From the NCBI RefSeq assembly GCF_016863635.1, contig NZ_BOPG01000046.1:1-62341 (forward strand): 62,341 nt of DNA. The letters are read 5' to 3'. The notes under the pieces were generated by a model. It ran no database searches and was not told the origin of the DNA. It worked only from the letters and a program-made list of their open reading frames with translations. Positions within the stretch are counted from its first letter, which is position 1. Each line of letters opens with the position of its first letter. This DNA comes from Virgisporangium aurantiacum. Its GTDB lineage: Bacteria > Actinomycetota > Actinomycetes > Mycobacteriales > Micromonosporaceae. This document shows positions 25,370-34,493 of the stretch, piece by piece. The position numbers and the translations under genes were made by a program.

Positions 25370-27709
25370 GTGACGCCGACCACCGCGTCTACGCTGAGCG
25401 ACCGCGATGACCAGGTACTCGCTTCGCCCACGTACCGGCTCGCGAAGGGGATCATCGCGGGTCTCGGTATCAGCTACGCGCTGAGCACCCTGATCCCCTT
25501 TTCCGATCGCCCGGCGATCCTCGACACCGCCTTCTACACGCTGGTGCTCGTGGCGGTCTGCCTGCTGGCGCTCGCCCGCCCGCTGCTGGTCAAGCGCAAC
25601 CGCGCGGCCTGGCTGCTCGTGGGGCTCGCGGTCACGTCCTGGTCGATCGGTGACATCTACTGGTCGATCGCGTTCTCCGACGCCGACGAGATCCCGGTGC
25701 CGTCACCGGCCGACGTGTTCTACGTCGGGCTGTACCCGTTGGCGTACGTCGGCCTGATCCTGCTCGCCCGGGCCGGCACGCGGAGGTTGCCGGCCTCGGT
25801 GTGGCTCGACGGCATCGTCAGCTCGCTCGCCGCGGGCGCGGTCTTCACCGCGCTGACGCTGAAGGACGTGCTGGCGCAGGCCGACACCGACAAGGCCGCC
25901 TCGACGCTGACCAACCTGTCGTACCCGATCGGCGACCTGGTGCTGCTCGTGGTCAGCGTCGCCGCCCTGGCGATGGTCCGGTGGCGGCCCGACCCGGCCT
26001 GGTGGCTGCTCGGCCTCGGCGCCGGGTTCTTCGCCGTCGCCGACACGGCGTACCTGTTCACGCTGGCCAACAACACCTACACCGACGGTAACTGGGTCGA
26101 CGGCATGTGGATGATCGGCCTCGTCTTCATGGCGCTGGCCGGTTCGGCGCCGCGCCGCGGGCCGGCCGAGGAGATCCGCGGGTTCGCCGCGCTGCTGGTG
26201 CCGATCCTGTTCTCGCTGGCCGCCCTGCTGGTGCTGATCGTCGGGACGTTCGTCGAACTGCACCCGGTGTCGATCGTGCTCGCCGCCGGCTGTCTGGTGG
26301 CCGCCGGTGTCCGTACCGCGCTCACGTTCGAGCAGACCCGCGAGCTCGCCCGAACCCAGATCGCCGCGAACACCGACGCGCTGAGCGGCCTCGGCAACCG
26401 GCGGGTCCTCGACGCCGAACTGCCGGCCCAGCTGGAGAACCTGCCCGCGGGCAGCTACCTGGTGCTCGCGATCCTCAGCGTCGACCACATGCCCGACATC
26501 AACAGCATCCTCGGGTACGGCGCGGGCGACGCGATCCTCAACACCGTCGGCGCCCGCCTGCGCGAGAACCTGCCCTCCGAAACGGTGGCGGCCCGGCTGG
26601 GCGGAACCGAGATGGCCGTGCTCCGGGTGGTCAACGCCGGTGGGCTGAACAACGTCGACCGCGACACCAGGACGCTGGTGCGGGCGATGGCCAGCCCGGT
26701 GATGGCCGGCGAGGCATCGGTCCACATCGAGTTGAGCGCCGGCATCGCGATGGCGCCGCTGCACGCCACCCGGCCGGCCGACCTCATCCGCTGCGCGGTC
26801 GACGCGTTGCGCGCGGCGAAGCAGAACAGCACCGAGGTCGAGGTGTACGACCCGGCCGGCGACATCGGCAACGAGTTCGGGTCGAACATGTTCGCCGACC
26901 TGCTGCGGGCCTTCGACCGCGGTGAGTTCGTCACCTACTACCAGCCGAAGATCGACGTGGGCACCGGCCGGCCGGCCGCGCTGGAGGCGGTGCTGCGCTG
27001 GCACCACCCGCAGCTGGGCGTCATCGACGCCGACCGGGTCCGCCCGTTCGCGGCCCGCGTGGGTCTCACCCGCCAGCTCACCCGGGTGCTGCTCGAAGCG
27101 GCCCTGAACAGCTGCGCGGCGTGGCGCCGGCAGGGCGTGGAACTGGGCGTGGCGATCGACGTCACGGCCGCCGACGTGCTCGACGCGCAACTGCCCTACG
27201 ACCTGGCCCGTCTGATCAACAAGCTGGGCCTGCCGCCGCCCGCGGTGACGCTGGAGATCTCCGAGGAGGTCCTCCTCATCGACGCCCGGCGCACGTCCAC
27301 CGCCCTCGGACAGTTCCGCCACTTCGGGGTGCGCCTGGCCCTCGACCACTACGGCAAGTCGGCCCCGTCGCTGACCCGCCTGCGCACCACCCCGGTCGAC
27401 GAGCTGAAGCTCGACCCGTCGTTCGTCGCCCCGATGCTCGACAGCCCGCAGGACGCGGCGATCGTGCGCTCGACGATCGAGCTGGCCAAGTCGCTGAACA
27501 TCGTCACGGTGGTCGAGGGCGTCGACTCCAACGAGCTGTTCAAGGCCGTCATCGAGATCGGCACCGCCGGCGTCCAGGGCGCCGCGCTGGCCCCCGCGAT
27601 GACCGCCGACGCCCTGCGCAACTGGCTAGGCCAGATGTCCCCACGACCGTCCTCCGTCGGCCGCACCTGGACGCGCGACACCCCCCAACCGGTATCCCCC
27701 CGCCACTAG
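25370..27709 (+). CDS. Membrane GGDEF-EAL protein with degenerate catalytic motifs
   Basis: A 779-residue protein. About eight membrane helices fill residues 25-310. A GGDEF domain follows in which the signature reads LGGTEMAVL instead of GGDEF. A C-terminal EAL domain has EAVLRWHHP instead of EALVRW and LALDHYGKSAPSL in place of the DDFGTG metal-site motif. Both active sites therefore look non-functional, and a role as a c-di-GMP-binding or protein-interaction effector is inferred. The GTG start has a GAGAGGCG ribosome site. Confidence 0.88.
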   Translation: MTPTTASTLSDRDDQVLASPTYRLAKGIIAGLGISYALSTLIPFSDRPAILDTAFYTLVLVAVCLLALARPLLVKRNRAAWLLVGLAVTSWSIGDIYWSIAFSDADEIPVPSPADVFYVGLYPLAYVGLILLARAGTRRLPASVWLDGIVSSLAAGAVFTALTLKDVLAQADTDKAASTLTNLSYPIGDLVLLVVSVAALAMVRWRPDPAWWLLGLGAGFFAVADTAYLFTLANNTYTDGNWVDGMWMIGLVFMALAGSAPRRGPAEEIRGFAALLVPILFSLAALLVLIVGTFVELHPVSIVLAAGCLVAAGVRTALTFEQTRELARTQIAANTDALSGLGNRRVLDAELPAQLENLPAGSYLVLAILSVDHMPDINSILGYGAGDAILNTVGARLRENLPSETVAARLGGTEMAVLRVVNAGGLNNVDRDTRTLVRAMASPVMAGEASVHIELSAGIAMAPLHATRPADLIRCAVDALRAAKQNSTEVEVYDPAGDIGNEFGSNMFADLLRAFDRGEFVTYYQPKIDVGTGRPAALEAVLRWHHPQLGVIDADRVRPFAARVGLTRQLTRVLLEAALNSCAAWRRQGVELGVAIDVTAADVLDAQLPYDLARLINKLGLPPPAVTLEISEEVLLIDARRTSTALGQFRHFGVRLALDHYGKSAPSLTRLRTTPVDELKLDPSFVAPMLDSPQDAAIVRSTIELAKSLNIVTVVEGVDSNELFKAVIEIGTAGVQGAALAPAMTADALRNWLGQMSPRPSSVGRTWTRDTPQPVSPRH

Positions 27710-27719
27710 ATCGACGGGG

Positions 27720-29063
27720 TCAGGTGGCGGCGGCCTCCCTCGCGTTCGCCAATGCGTCGGCGGGGAGGAGGTGGCCGGACAGGATGTTGTGGACGTCGGC
27801 GGCCACCACCTTGGCCACGTACCGCAGTTTCGAGGGATAGAGGCGGTCGAGCGTGGCCTGGTCGAAGGGTTGGTGGGAGCCGAACAGGCGGCAGAAGGAC
27901 TCGCCGCTGTTGTCGCCGTCGTTCACGGCGCGGGGCACGCTCACCTGCGACAGGCGGATTCCGCCCAGCGCCAGCCCCAGGGCGTCGCGGGCCTTGGTGC
28001 CGTCGGCGTTGAACCGGAGCGGTTCGGCCGTCGGGGGCGGAGTGCCGCGGCGCACCCAGCGTTCCAGGTGCTGGTAGGCGGCGGCCGTCACGTGGTGCAT
28101 CGGCACCCGGCTGAACGGCGGGCGGTCGCACGTGTACTCGGGCGCGCCACCCAGATCACGTTCCTGGATGGGACGGCGGTACACCTGCCCGGCGTACCCG
28201 GAGTGGGCGCCGCCGGCCACCTCCCAGCGGCGGAACCGGTCGGTGTCGGCGGGGCGCACGGGGGTGCGCACGTCGGTCTCCGACAGCACCTGGAACACCG
28301 GCTCGGGCCCCACCCGCGTCGGCGCCGAACCGACGATGAAGCCGTAGCCCTCGAACACCGGCGTGACCTGCGGCAGCACCGAGTCGTAGTAGACGGTCAT
28401 CCGGGCGGCCGACTGTGACGCGCCGATCGCCAGCAGCGTGCGCACCCGCAGCCGGCCCACCAGGCCGCCGGCCCGGACGGCCGCGCCGGCCTGGGCGAAG
28501 ATGTCGTACGACAACTGGTCGGTGGTGTACGCGCCGCCACCGGTGACGTCGAGCGAACCGTACCGGGTGGGGCTCCAGCCGCGGAGCTGGTCGACGCCCA
28601 CCCGCTGGGCCGACACGCCGATCCAGGCGTAGCCGGCGCGCATCAGGGTCTCGGCGTTCCACAGGGCGTCGAGGTCGTAGCCGGCGGTGACGTTCTGCCA
28701 CTCCACCAGCGCGGTGCCGTTGAAGCGCAGCGGCGACGCGGGCCGCCGCACGACGACCCGCGTCGTGTACGGAACCGCGGTGGCGACGCGTTCGCCGGTG
28801 GTGCTCCAGCCGTCGGCCGTGCCGGAGAGGTAGAACTCCTCCTCGACGTAGCCGTTGGCGCGGAGGTCGGCGGGCGTCGAGAAGAACGGGTAGGTGTCCT
28901 CGATCCGGTCGGCGAGGCGGTCGCCCGGCACGGCGCCGGGAATGGGGCCGCGGACGGTCGCGGCCGCCGGGTGGTCGCGGCGCGGCGGGGTCGAGGCCAT
29001 CGCGGACGCGGGCGCGGCGGCCACGGCGAGGCCGAGGATCAGGGACGCGGTGAGGATTCTCAT
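27720..29063 (-). CDS. Secreted alpha/beta hydrolase domain protein
   Basis: A 447-residue protein with a Sec signal peptide (MRILTASLILGLAVAAAPASAMA). It belongs to the large actinobacterial alpha/beta-hydrolase domain family, with nucleophile elbow GASQSAARMTVYY, a late HSGYAGQVYRRPIQ, and VPMHHVTAAAYQHLERWV. It is probably an exported esterase of unknown substrate. It is convergent with the GGDEF-EAL gene 10 bases away. Confidence 0.8.
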   Translation of the reverse strand: MRILTASLILGLAVAAAPASAMASTPPRRDHPAAATVRGPIPGAVPGDRLADRIEDTYPFFSTPADLRANGYVEEEFYLSGTADGWSTTGERVATAVPYTTRVVVRRPASPLRFNGTALVEWQNVTAGYDLDALWNAETLMRAGYAWIGVSAQRVGVDQLRGWSPTRYGSLDVTGGGAYTTDQLSYDIFAQAGAAVRAGGLVGRLRVRTLLAIGASQSAARMTVYYDSVLPQVTPVFEGYGFIVGSAPTRVGPEPVFQVLSETDVRTPVRPADTDRFRRWEVAGGAHSGYAGQVYRRPIQERDLGGAPEYTCDRPPFSRVPMHHVTAAAYQHLERWVRRGTPPPTAEPLRFNADGTKARDALGLALGGIRLSQVSVPRAVNDGDNSGESFCRLFGSHQPFDQATLDRLYPSKLRYVAKVVAADVHNILSGHLLPADALANAREAAAT

Positions 29064-29147
29064 GGCAGGCGCCTCCCAAGTGGGTTACGCCGGACCATAG
29101 ATATCCGACGATCGGCAGCGCCAGCCTCGGTGCCCGGTGTGCGACCG

Positions 29148-29720
29148 CTATCTCAGGCCGTCGTACGGCGTCAGCAGCGAGCGGATCGTGCGCTCGGCGA
29201 GCGGCAGGTCGGGCTGCTGGCCGGTCAGCAGCTCCGCGTAGAGGCTCGACTCGATGATCCGCACGTACAGGTACGCCAGGTGGGCCGGGTCGCCGGGGAG
29301 GGTGAGGCCGTCGCGGCGGGCGGCGTCGAGCAGGATCTCCTGCTGCGCGGCGACCGCGCGGGTGTGCACACCGCCGGCGGGGGTGAACAGCACCCGGGTC
29401 GCCGTCTTCGGTTCGGTGCGCAGGAAGCACCGGAACGGTTCGGCCCGCAGCAGCATGGTGCAGAACCGGCGGGTCACGTCGAGCACGCCGTCGACGCCGG
29501 TGGCGGTGCCGGCGGCGCTGCTAGCCGCTCTGGCCCGGGTGAGCACCTGCTCGCCGAGGTCCCAGAGGACGTCGCCCAGCAGGCGGTCGCGGCTGTGCAC
29601 CACGCGGTAGAGCGTGGCCCGGCTGATCGCGAGGCTGGTGGCCAGCGCGTCCATCTCGACGGTGCCGTGGCGGAGGAAGAACCGGCAGGCGCCGCGCACG
29701 ACGTCACGTTCGCTGATCAC
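29148..29720 (-). CDS. TetR family regulator (QsdR-like)
   Basis: A 190-residue regulator with a TetR HTH (EMDALATSLAISRATLYRVVHSRDRLLGDVLWDLG) and a QsdR-like C-terminal domain. The only in-frame standard start I find is GTG at 29720, which lacks a ribosome site. A strong AGGAGG lies about 37 bases further upstream, before an in-frame ATC/GTC, so the N-terminus may be longer or start at a rare codon. Confidence 0.82.
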   Translation of the reverse strand: MISERDVVRGACRFFLRHGTVEMDALATSLAISRATLYRVVHSRDRLLGDVLWDLGEQVLTRARAASSAAGTATGVDGVLDVTRRFCTMLLRAEPFRCFLRTEPKTATRVLFTPAGGVHTRAVAAQQEILLDAARRDGLTLPGDPAHLAYLYVRIIESSLYAELLTGQQPDLPLAERTIRSLLTPYDGLR

Positions 29721-29818
29721 CCGGCGGGGCTGGGTCTTGGTGACGATGGCAAGCCTCCTGGGCGGCCGGTGCTGGGGGTGGGGCCGCCATATATTTGCAC
29801 TCTAGGTGCTGGAATCGC

Positions 29819-29854
29819 ACTGTGGAAGTTGCCGGTGCCGGCAACTTCCACAGT
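29819..29854. terminator. Perfect 17-bp inverted repeat
   Basis: Arms 29819-29835 and 29838-29854 are fully complementary around a TG centre. The structure lies 15 bases beyond the stop codon of the leftward acidic-protein operon, so a terminator is the likeliest role. There is no U-tract. Confidence 0.6.
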
Positions 29855-29868
29855 GGATGTCCGGTGGA

Positions 29869-30867
29869 TCAGAGGTCGAGCAGGCGGTCGAAGAAGGTGC
29901 GGTACCGCTGCACCGCGACCCGGTACTGCTCGGTGTCCTCGCCCGCGGCCGCGTCGAGGTCGTCCCGCTGCGCCGACAGCGCCGCCGTGAACTGGTCGAC
30001 GGCCTCGCTGACCAGCGCCTTCACGTCTTCGACGGCCTTGCGCGGGTCGTCGACGAACCCGAACTGCGCCTCCCGCCAGCGGTCGCGCAGGCCCTGCGCG
30101 GCGTCGGCGGTGAGGAAACCGGCGACCGGGGCCACCGGCACGTCGCCCGGCTTGAGATCACCCGCGGGCTCCTCGTCGGCGGGCTCCTCGGCGTTCTCGT
30201 GGAAGCCCTCGGTGGCGTTCTCGTGGTAGCCGTCGTCGGCGTGCTCGACCGGCACCGCGGTCAGATCCCCGGGCCGATCGGTGACCGGCTCGACCACCGC
30301 GACCGTCGCGGCCGGCGGCAGGGCCACGGTCTCGACCTCCGGCTCGTGGTCCCACCCGACCTCGTCGTCCGGGTGGTTCTCGGCAGGCTCGTGCGCGTCT
30401 GCCTCGTCGGTGGCGTCCGCGTGGGCCTCGGCCTTTGCCTCCTCGGCGGTCTCCCGCGCGTCGTCGGCCTTGGCCTCGGCCTCGTCGGCCTTGGCGTCGG
30501 CGTCCTTGTCGGCAGCGTCCGTGTCGGCAGCGTCCGTGTCGGCAGCGTCCGTGTCGGCATCGTCCTTGTCGACGTGCGCGACACCGACCGCGGTCGGCTC
30601 GGCGGCGTTGTCGTGGAAGCCGTCCTTGGCGTGCTCCTGGCCCGTGAGGACCTCCGTCTCCGGCTCGGCGTACGTGTCGCTCGCGTACAGGTGCCCGTCG
30701 TGGCCGGAATCGTGGTCCGCGTCGCGCTGCTCGGGTACGTAGCGTTCGGTCGGCTCGTCCTGCGTCAGGTGGCCGGGGCCGCTGGCCCACGGGTCACTGC
30801 GGACGGGTTCGGCGTCGTAGGGGTCGCGGTCCTCGGTGTCGTCACGGGCATCGCTGGTGGGGCGCAT
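29869..30867 (-). CDS. Acidic low-complexity protein with C-terminal domain shared with its neighbour
   Basis: A 332-residue Asp/Glu/Ala-rich protein. It contains a TDAAD tandem repeat and repeated NATEGFHENAE/DGYHEN motifs. Its folded C-terminus (RWREAQFGFVDDPRKAVEDVKALV then QYRVAVQRYRTFFDRLL) has the same layout as the C-terminus of the next gene product. No known function. The ATG overlaps the upstream TGA (TGATG), so it is coupled to the membrane protein. Confidence 0.75.
   Translation of the reverse strand: MRPTSDARDDTEDRDPYDAEPVRSDPWASGPGHLTQDEPTERYVPEQRDADHDSGHDGHLYASDTYAEPETEVLTGQEHAKDGFHDNAAEPTAVGVAHVDKDDADTDAADTDAADTDAADKDADAKADEAEAKADDARETAEEAKAEAHADATDEADAHEPAENHPDDEVGWDHEPEVETVALPPAATVAVVEPVTDRPGDLTAVPVEHADDGYHENATEGFHENAEEPADEEPAGDLKPGDVPVAPVAGFLTADAAQGLRDRWREAQFGFVDDPRKAVEDVKALVSEAVDQFTAALSAQRDDLDAAAGEDTEQYRVAVQRYRTFFDRLLDL
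30508..30570. repeat. 15-base tandem repeat inside the acidic protein gene
   Basis: Units of gtcggcagcgtccgt, nearly identical, repeated about four times. They encode TDAAD repeats on the reverse strand. This is a likely length-variable site. Confidence 0.75.
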
Positions 30868-31472
30868 CACGGCTGCCTTTCTCGGTCGGGGCCGTCCGAG
30901 CGGTTGTTGGCGGGGTTGGTGGCTGTGCTGGCGAGGTGCTCCGGTTCGGTGCCGAGCAGGTCGGCGAAGAGCGCGCGGTAGTGCACCAGGGCCTGCCGGA
31001 GCTGTTCGGTGGTGGCTTCGCCACGCGCGTTGCGCTCGTTGATGTCGTGGGCCTGGCGGTAGTGGTCGAGCGTGCGCGCGTGCTCGACGGAGAGGTGGGC
31101 GAGCTGGTCGTCGTAGTCGCCGGTGGGGTAGCCGCGCTCGGCGACGAGCCGGGTCACCAGGTCGTCGGCCTCACCGACGGCCTGGTCCGGAGCGTCGACG
31201 AAGCGGACCTGGATCTCCTCCCAGGAAGCCGAGTAACGCTCGCGGGACGCCGGGTCGAGCGGACGCAGTTCGAGCTCCGCGTGCCGGCGTTCCCGGTCGC
31301 GGAGTTCACGTTCGGCGGTCCGGCGGTCTTCGGTGGACTCGACGACGCGGTCGTACTCCGGCCCGAACCGTTGGCGCAGCGCACGCCGCCGGTTGGCGAC
31401 GACGCCGAGCACGACGAGGACCGCACCGACGACGAGAAGGACCACTAAGACGGTGATCAACGTGGAAGACAT
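30867..31472 (-). CDS. Single-pass membrane protein paralogous to the acidic protein
   Basis: A 201-residue protein with one N-terminal membrane anchor (LITVLVVLLVVGAVLVVLGVV), a charged coiled segment (TAERELRDRERRHAELEL) and a C-terminal domain (SWEEIQVRFVDAPDQAVGEADDLV then QLRQALVHYRALFADLLG). That domain matches the layout of the downstream acidic protein. A perfect GGAGGT ribosome site precedes the ATG. Function is unknown; the pair probably interact. Confidence 0.78.
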   Translation of the reverse strand: MSSTLITVLVVLLVVGAVLVVLGVVANRRRALRQRFGPEYDRVVESTEDRRTAERELRDRERRHAELELRPLDPASRERYSASWEEIQVRFVDAPDQAVGEADDLVTRLVAERGYPTGDYDDQLAHLSVEHARTLDHYRQAHDINERNARGEATTEQLRQALVHYRALFADLLGTEPEHLASTATNPANNRSDGPDRERQP

Positions 31473-31546
31473 GAGGGATACCTCCTTCGCCAGGGGTATT
31501 CCCAGAAGTCCATCAGATCATCCGCCCTGCCCGCCCACTCGCCGGC

Positions 31547-32464
31547 TCAGTACCGGTCGAGCACCGCCCGTGGAGCCAGCACCATTCTCGGTGCGGAGCC
31601 CGGGTCGAGCCAACGGAGCACGGCCAACAAATCCGTCTCGGCCAGCGACACGCAGCCCGCGGTCGCCTTGCCCGGGTTCGCGACGTGCAGGAAGATCCCG
31701 CTGCCGCGCGGCGGATCTGCCGGTACGACCGGAATGTTGTAGTTGATCACCGCGAAGTAGCGGTACTGCGGCGAGATCTGCCACAGCGCCTCGCTCGCGC
31801 CGCCGGGGTTCGGGCCGTGGAAGAACGTGTTGTAGCCGGGGGTGGCCGGGTTCTCGTTCCACCAGTCGTCGGGCACCAGCCGGTGGTAGGCGTACCGCAC
31901 GCCCGGGTCGGCGGCGATGCCGTACATCGTGCCGTCGAGCGGGTACACGCCGGTGGGGGTCTTGAGGTCACCCTCGGCCTTACGGTCGGCGAAGCCGGCC
32001 TGCCCGATGCGCGCGTGCATCGGCGGGAACGCCACCTGCCACCGGTCGCCGACCTTCGTGAACGCCTCCAGCGTCGCGACGTTGCTGCCGAAACTCTCCG
32101 TGGAGACGATCACCACCTGCCGGGTCGCCGACGGCAGCTTACGCAGCCGTTGCGCGGCCACGGGCGTCGCGACGGGGCCGGGGGCCGTGGCGCGGGCCGT
32201 GGCCGATCCGCTGGCCGGCGCCGAAGAGGCCGGTACGCTCGCGGTGGTCGCTCCGGGAGTGCCGCTGTCGGCCGCGCCGGGTCGGGTCTGCTCCGTCGCG
32301 GTTGCGGCGGTGTCGGCGGCGTCGGCGGGACGCCCACCGTGCGGGCCGGCCGTGAACCAGGCCGCCGCCGCGATCACGACCACCAGAACAACCGACACGG
32401 CGGCGGCGGCGAGCGTGTGGCGGCTCCGCGAACCCACATCGCCCTCCGTACCGTATGTGTGCAT
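31547..32464 (-). CDS. L,D-transpeptidase-like (YkuD) secreted/anchored protein
   Basis: A 305-residue protein with an N-terminal membrane anchor (TLAAAAVSVVLVVVIAAAAWF) and a Thr/Ala/Pro-rich linker. The catalytic domain has H260 and C271 in LHVANPGKATAGCVSLAETDL, the YkuD-type His-(x)n-Gly-Cys signature of enzymes that make 3-3 peptidoglycan cross-links. It is divergent from an M15 peptidase gene 49 bases away, which makes a joint cell-wall role likely. Confidence 0.85.
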   Translation of the reverse strand: MHTYGTEGDVGSRSRHTLAAAAVSVVLVVVIAAAAWFTAGPHGGRPADAADTAATATEQTRPGAADSGTPGATTASVPASSAPASGSATARATAPGPVATPVAAQRLRKLPSATRQVVIVSTESFGSNVATLEAFTKVGDRWQVAFPPMHARIGQAGFADRKAEGDLKTPTGVYPLDGTMYGIAADPGVRYAYHRLVPDDWWNENPATPGYNTFFHGPNPGGASEALWQISPQYRYFAVINYNIPVVPADPPRGSGIFLHVANPGKATAGCVSLAETDLLAVLRWLDPGSAPRMVLAPRAVLDRY

Positions 32465-32513
32465 GGGGCGCCCGGTACGTTACTCGAACCGTCGAGCCCG
32501 TGGTGTGGCTGGC

Positions 32514-33224
32514 ATGCTCATGGCGTCATCGATATTGCTGACCGTGGCCTGTACCGACGGTGCCAGGCCGCCCACGATGGCCGGAACCACGTCGGCGCCG
32601 GCAGCGACGGCGCCGACCTCGACCGCGCCGAGCCCGAGCCCGAGCGAGACCGCGCCGCCGTTCGCCGCGACCGTCACCGACGCCACGGCGGCCGACCTGC
32701 CGCGCAGCTGGCGGGCCGGCTGCCCGGTCGGGCCCGACAAGCTCGCCGTGCTGCGGCTGGGCTACTGGGACTTCGACGGCCGGCCGCGCACCGGCACGCT
32801 GATCGCGCACCGCGACGTGGCGGCCGGGCTGGTGACGGTGTTCGGGACGCTGTACCGCGAGCGGTTCCCGATCCGCCGCCTGGAACCCGTCGACGCGTAC
32901 GACGGCAGCGACGACGCCTCGATGGCGGCCGACAACACGTCGGCGTTCAACTGCCGGCGGGCCGTTGCCGGCGGGGCGCCGTCGTGGTCGGAGCACGCCT
33001 ACGGCCGCGCGATCGACGTGAACCCGGTCGAGAATCCGTACCTGTTCGATCGGCGGGTGTTACCACCTGCCGGTTCGGCCTACCTCGATCGGGCGAATCG
33101 GCGCCCCGGCATGGCCGTTCCGGACGGGATACTCGTCACGGCGTTCGCCGCCGCGGGCTGGTCGTGGGGCGGGGCGAGGCGGTCGAACCCCGATTACCAG
33201 CACTTCAGCACGAGCGGCAAGTAG
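32514..33224 (+). CDS. M15-type D-alanyl-D-alanine carboxypeptidase-like lipoprotein
   Basis: A 236-residue protein with a short lipoprotein signal ending at Cys13 (SSILLTVAC), a Ser/Thr/Pro linker and an M15/VanY-type zinc site. The site is SEHAYGRAIDVNP (HxxGxAxD) with the last His in DYQHF. It trims peptidoglycan stem peptides outside the membrane. It is divergent from the L,D-transpeptidase gene. Confidence 0.85.
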   Translation: MLMASSILLTVACTDGARPPTMAGTTSAPAATAPTSTAPSPSPSETAPPFAATVTDATAADLPRSWRAGCPVGPDKLAVLRLGYWDFDGRPRTGTLIAHRDVAAGLVTVFGTLYRERFPIRRLEPVDAYDGSDDASMAADNTSAFNCRRAVAGGAPSWSEHAYGRAIDVNPVENPYLFDRRVLPPAGSAYLDRANRRPGMAVPDGILVTAFAAAGWSWGGARRSNPDYQHFSTSGK

Positions 33225-33331
33225 TTGACTGCGCATTGACACCTCCACGGGGGTCATGCAAGTTGCGGTTCGAGCGGGCAAGCTCGCAGGCGGAAACAAT
33301 GTGATCACGCACGGCACACATCAGGAACGGA

Positions 33332-33829
33332 GTGCGGATGCGGGCGGGGCAGGGCTTCGGTCGATGGGGCTTCATCGTCGGAAACGTCCTCATCGCGTTC
33401 GGGGCGCCGGTGTTCGTCACCAGCCTCATCGCCACCGTCGGGGCCGGCCGGGCCGGCACGCCGACGCGCGGCGAGGACATCGGCGCGATCGCCGCCGGGG
33501 CGCTGTTCATGATCGCCGGCCTCATCGTGACGGTGACGATCGGACAGGTCCGGCCGGCGCCGGTGGTCGTCGAGCCCGCCGAGCCGGTTTCGCCGCCGGT
33601 GCGCGCGGCCGACTGGCCGGCGGCGAGCGCGCTGGAGCCGCTGCCGCTGACGTTCAACACGCTCGACGACTACTACACCGCCCCCGGCGGGGTGGCGGTC
33701 GCCGACGACGAGCCGTACTTCCCGTCGGCCCCGCAGGTGCCGCGGCCGCGGAACGCGCGGGCCTATTGCGAGCCGTCGGTCACTGTGACGCGCTCGACCG
33801 GTAGCCGCCGACGTCCTCCGGCCGGATGA
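33332..33829 (+). CDS. Two-helix membrane protein of unknown function
   Basis: A 165-residue protein with two membrane segments (FIVGNVLIAFGAPVFVTSLIATV and AAGALFMIAGLIVTVTI) and a Pro-rich cytoplasmic tail containing TFNTLDDYYTAPGG. No family is recognised. The GTG start has GGAACGGA upstream. The last 50 bases overlap the convergent response-regulator gene. Confidence 0.6.
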   Translation: MRMRAGQGFGRWGFIVGNVLIAFGAPVFVTSLIATVGAGRAGTPTRGEDIGAIAAGALFMIAGLIVTVTIGQVRPAPVVVEPAEPVSPPVRAADWPAASALEPLPLTFNTLDDYYTAPGGVAVADDEPYFPSAPQVPRPRNARAYCEPSVTVTRSTGSRRRPPAG

Positions 33830-34493
33830 GTCCGTCTTCGATCGCCCGCGCGAGCAGCGCGAACCGCGACGCGACCTGACGCCCGGCGCGGGCGTACTTC
33901 ACGCGGGCCCGGTCGATGTACTGCTTCACCGTGTCCTTCGTGATCGCCTCGCCGCTGCCGTCGGTCTTGGTCATCCGGCGGGCCACCGCGGCCATGTCCA
34001 TCCCCTGGAACCAGAGCAGCAGCGCCTCGCGTTCGCGGCCGCTCAGGCGCGGATCGGCGAGCATCCCGCCGGCCAGCGACCTCGTGACGTACGGCCGGTC
34101 GGTGGCGACGGCCACCAGCGTGTCGATGCAGTGCTCGCGGGCCTCGTCCTTGGTGAGGTAGGCGCACGCGCCGTTCTCCAGCGCCTGCGACACCACCGCC
34201 GGGCCGCCGTGCGCCGAGAACACCACCACCCGGTGACCGGCGTCGCTGAGCGCGGCGACCTCGCTGAGCACCAGTTCACCGTTCAGTTCCAGGTCGAGCA
34301 GCACCACGTCGACGCCCGGCGGGCGGGGCAGGAGCGGCTCGGTGGTACCGGCGCTCAGGACGACGTCGACCCGTCTCGCGGGGTCGGCGGCCGCCCAGGC
34401 CCGGACCCCGTCGATGACGACCTGGTGGTCGTCGATGACGGCGACTCCAACAGGGACTCCGACGGGGCGTTGCTCCATCGGGTCTCCACCCAT
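33780..34493 (-). CDS. LuxR-type response regulator with atypical receiver
   Basis: A 237-residue regulator. The receiver keeps VAVIDDHQVVIDG and the phospho-Asp in VDVVLLDLELNGE and reads AYLTKDEAREHC at the Lys site. The C-terminal HTH (LSGREREALLLWFQGMDMAAVARRMTKTDG then ITKDTVKQYIDRARVKYARAGR) departs from the NarL consensus. The ATG at 34493 was chosen for the GGAGG seven bases before it. It overlaps the kinase-like gene by 139 bases and is the output of the two-kinase cluster. Confidence 0.85.
   Translation of the reverse strand: MGGDPMEQRPVGVPVGVAVIDDHQVVIDGVRAWAAADPARRVDVVLSAGTTEPLLPRPPGVDVVLLDLELNGELVLSEVAALSDAGHRVVVFSAHGGPAVVSQALENGACAYLTKDEAREHCIDTLVAVATDRPYVTRSLAGGMLADPRLSGREREALLLWFQGMDMAAVARRMTKTDGSGEAITKDTVKQYIDRARVKYARAGRQVASRFALLARAIEDGLIRPEDVGGYRSSASQ

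Noticed and set aside
29721..29760. Longer TetR-type start at an ATC after the strong AGGAGG
   Set aside because: ATC starts are very rare and no in-frame ATG/GTG/TTG lies there. The GTG at 29720 is kept, with the doubt noted in the gene entry.
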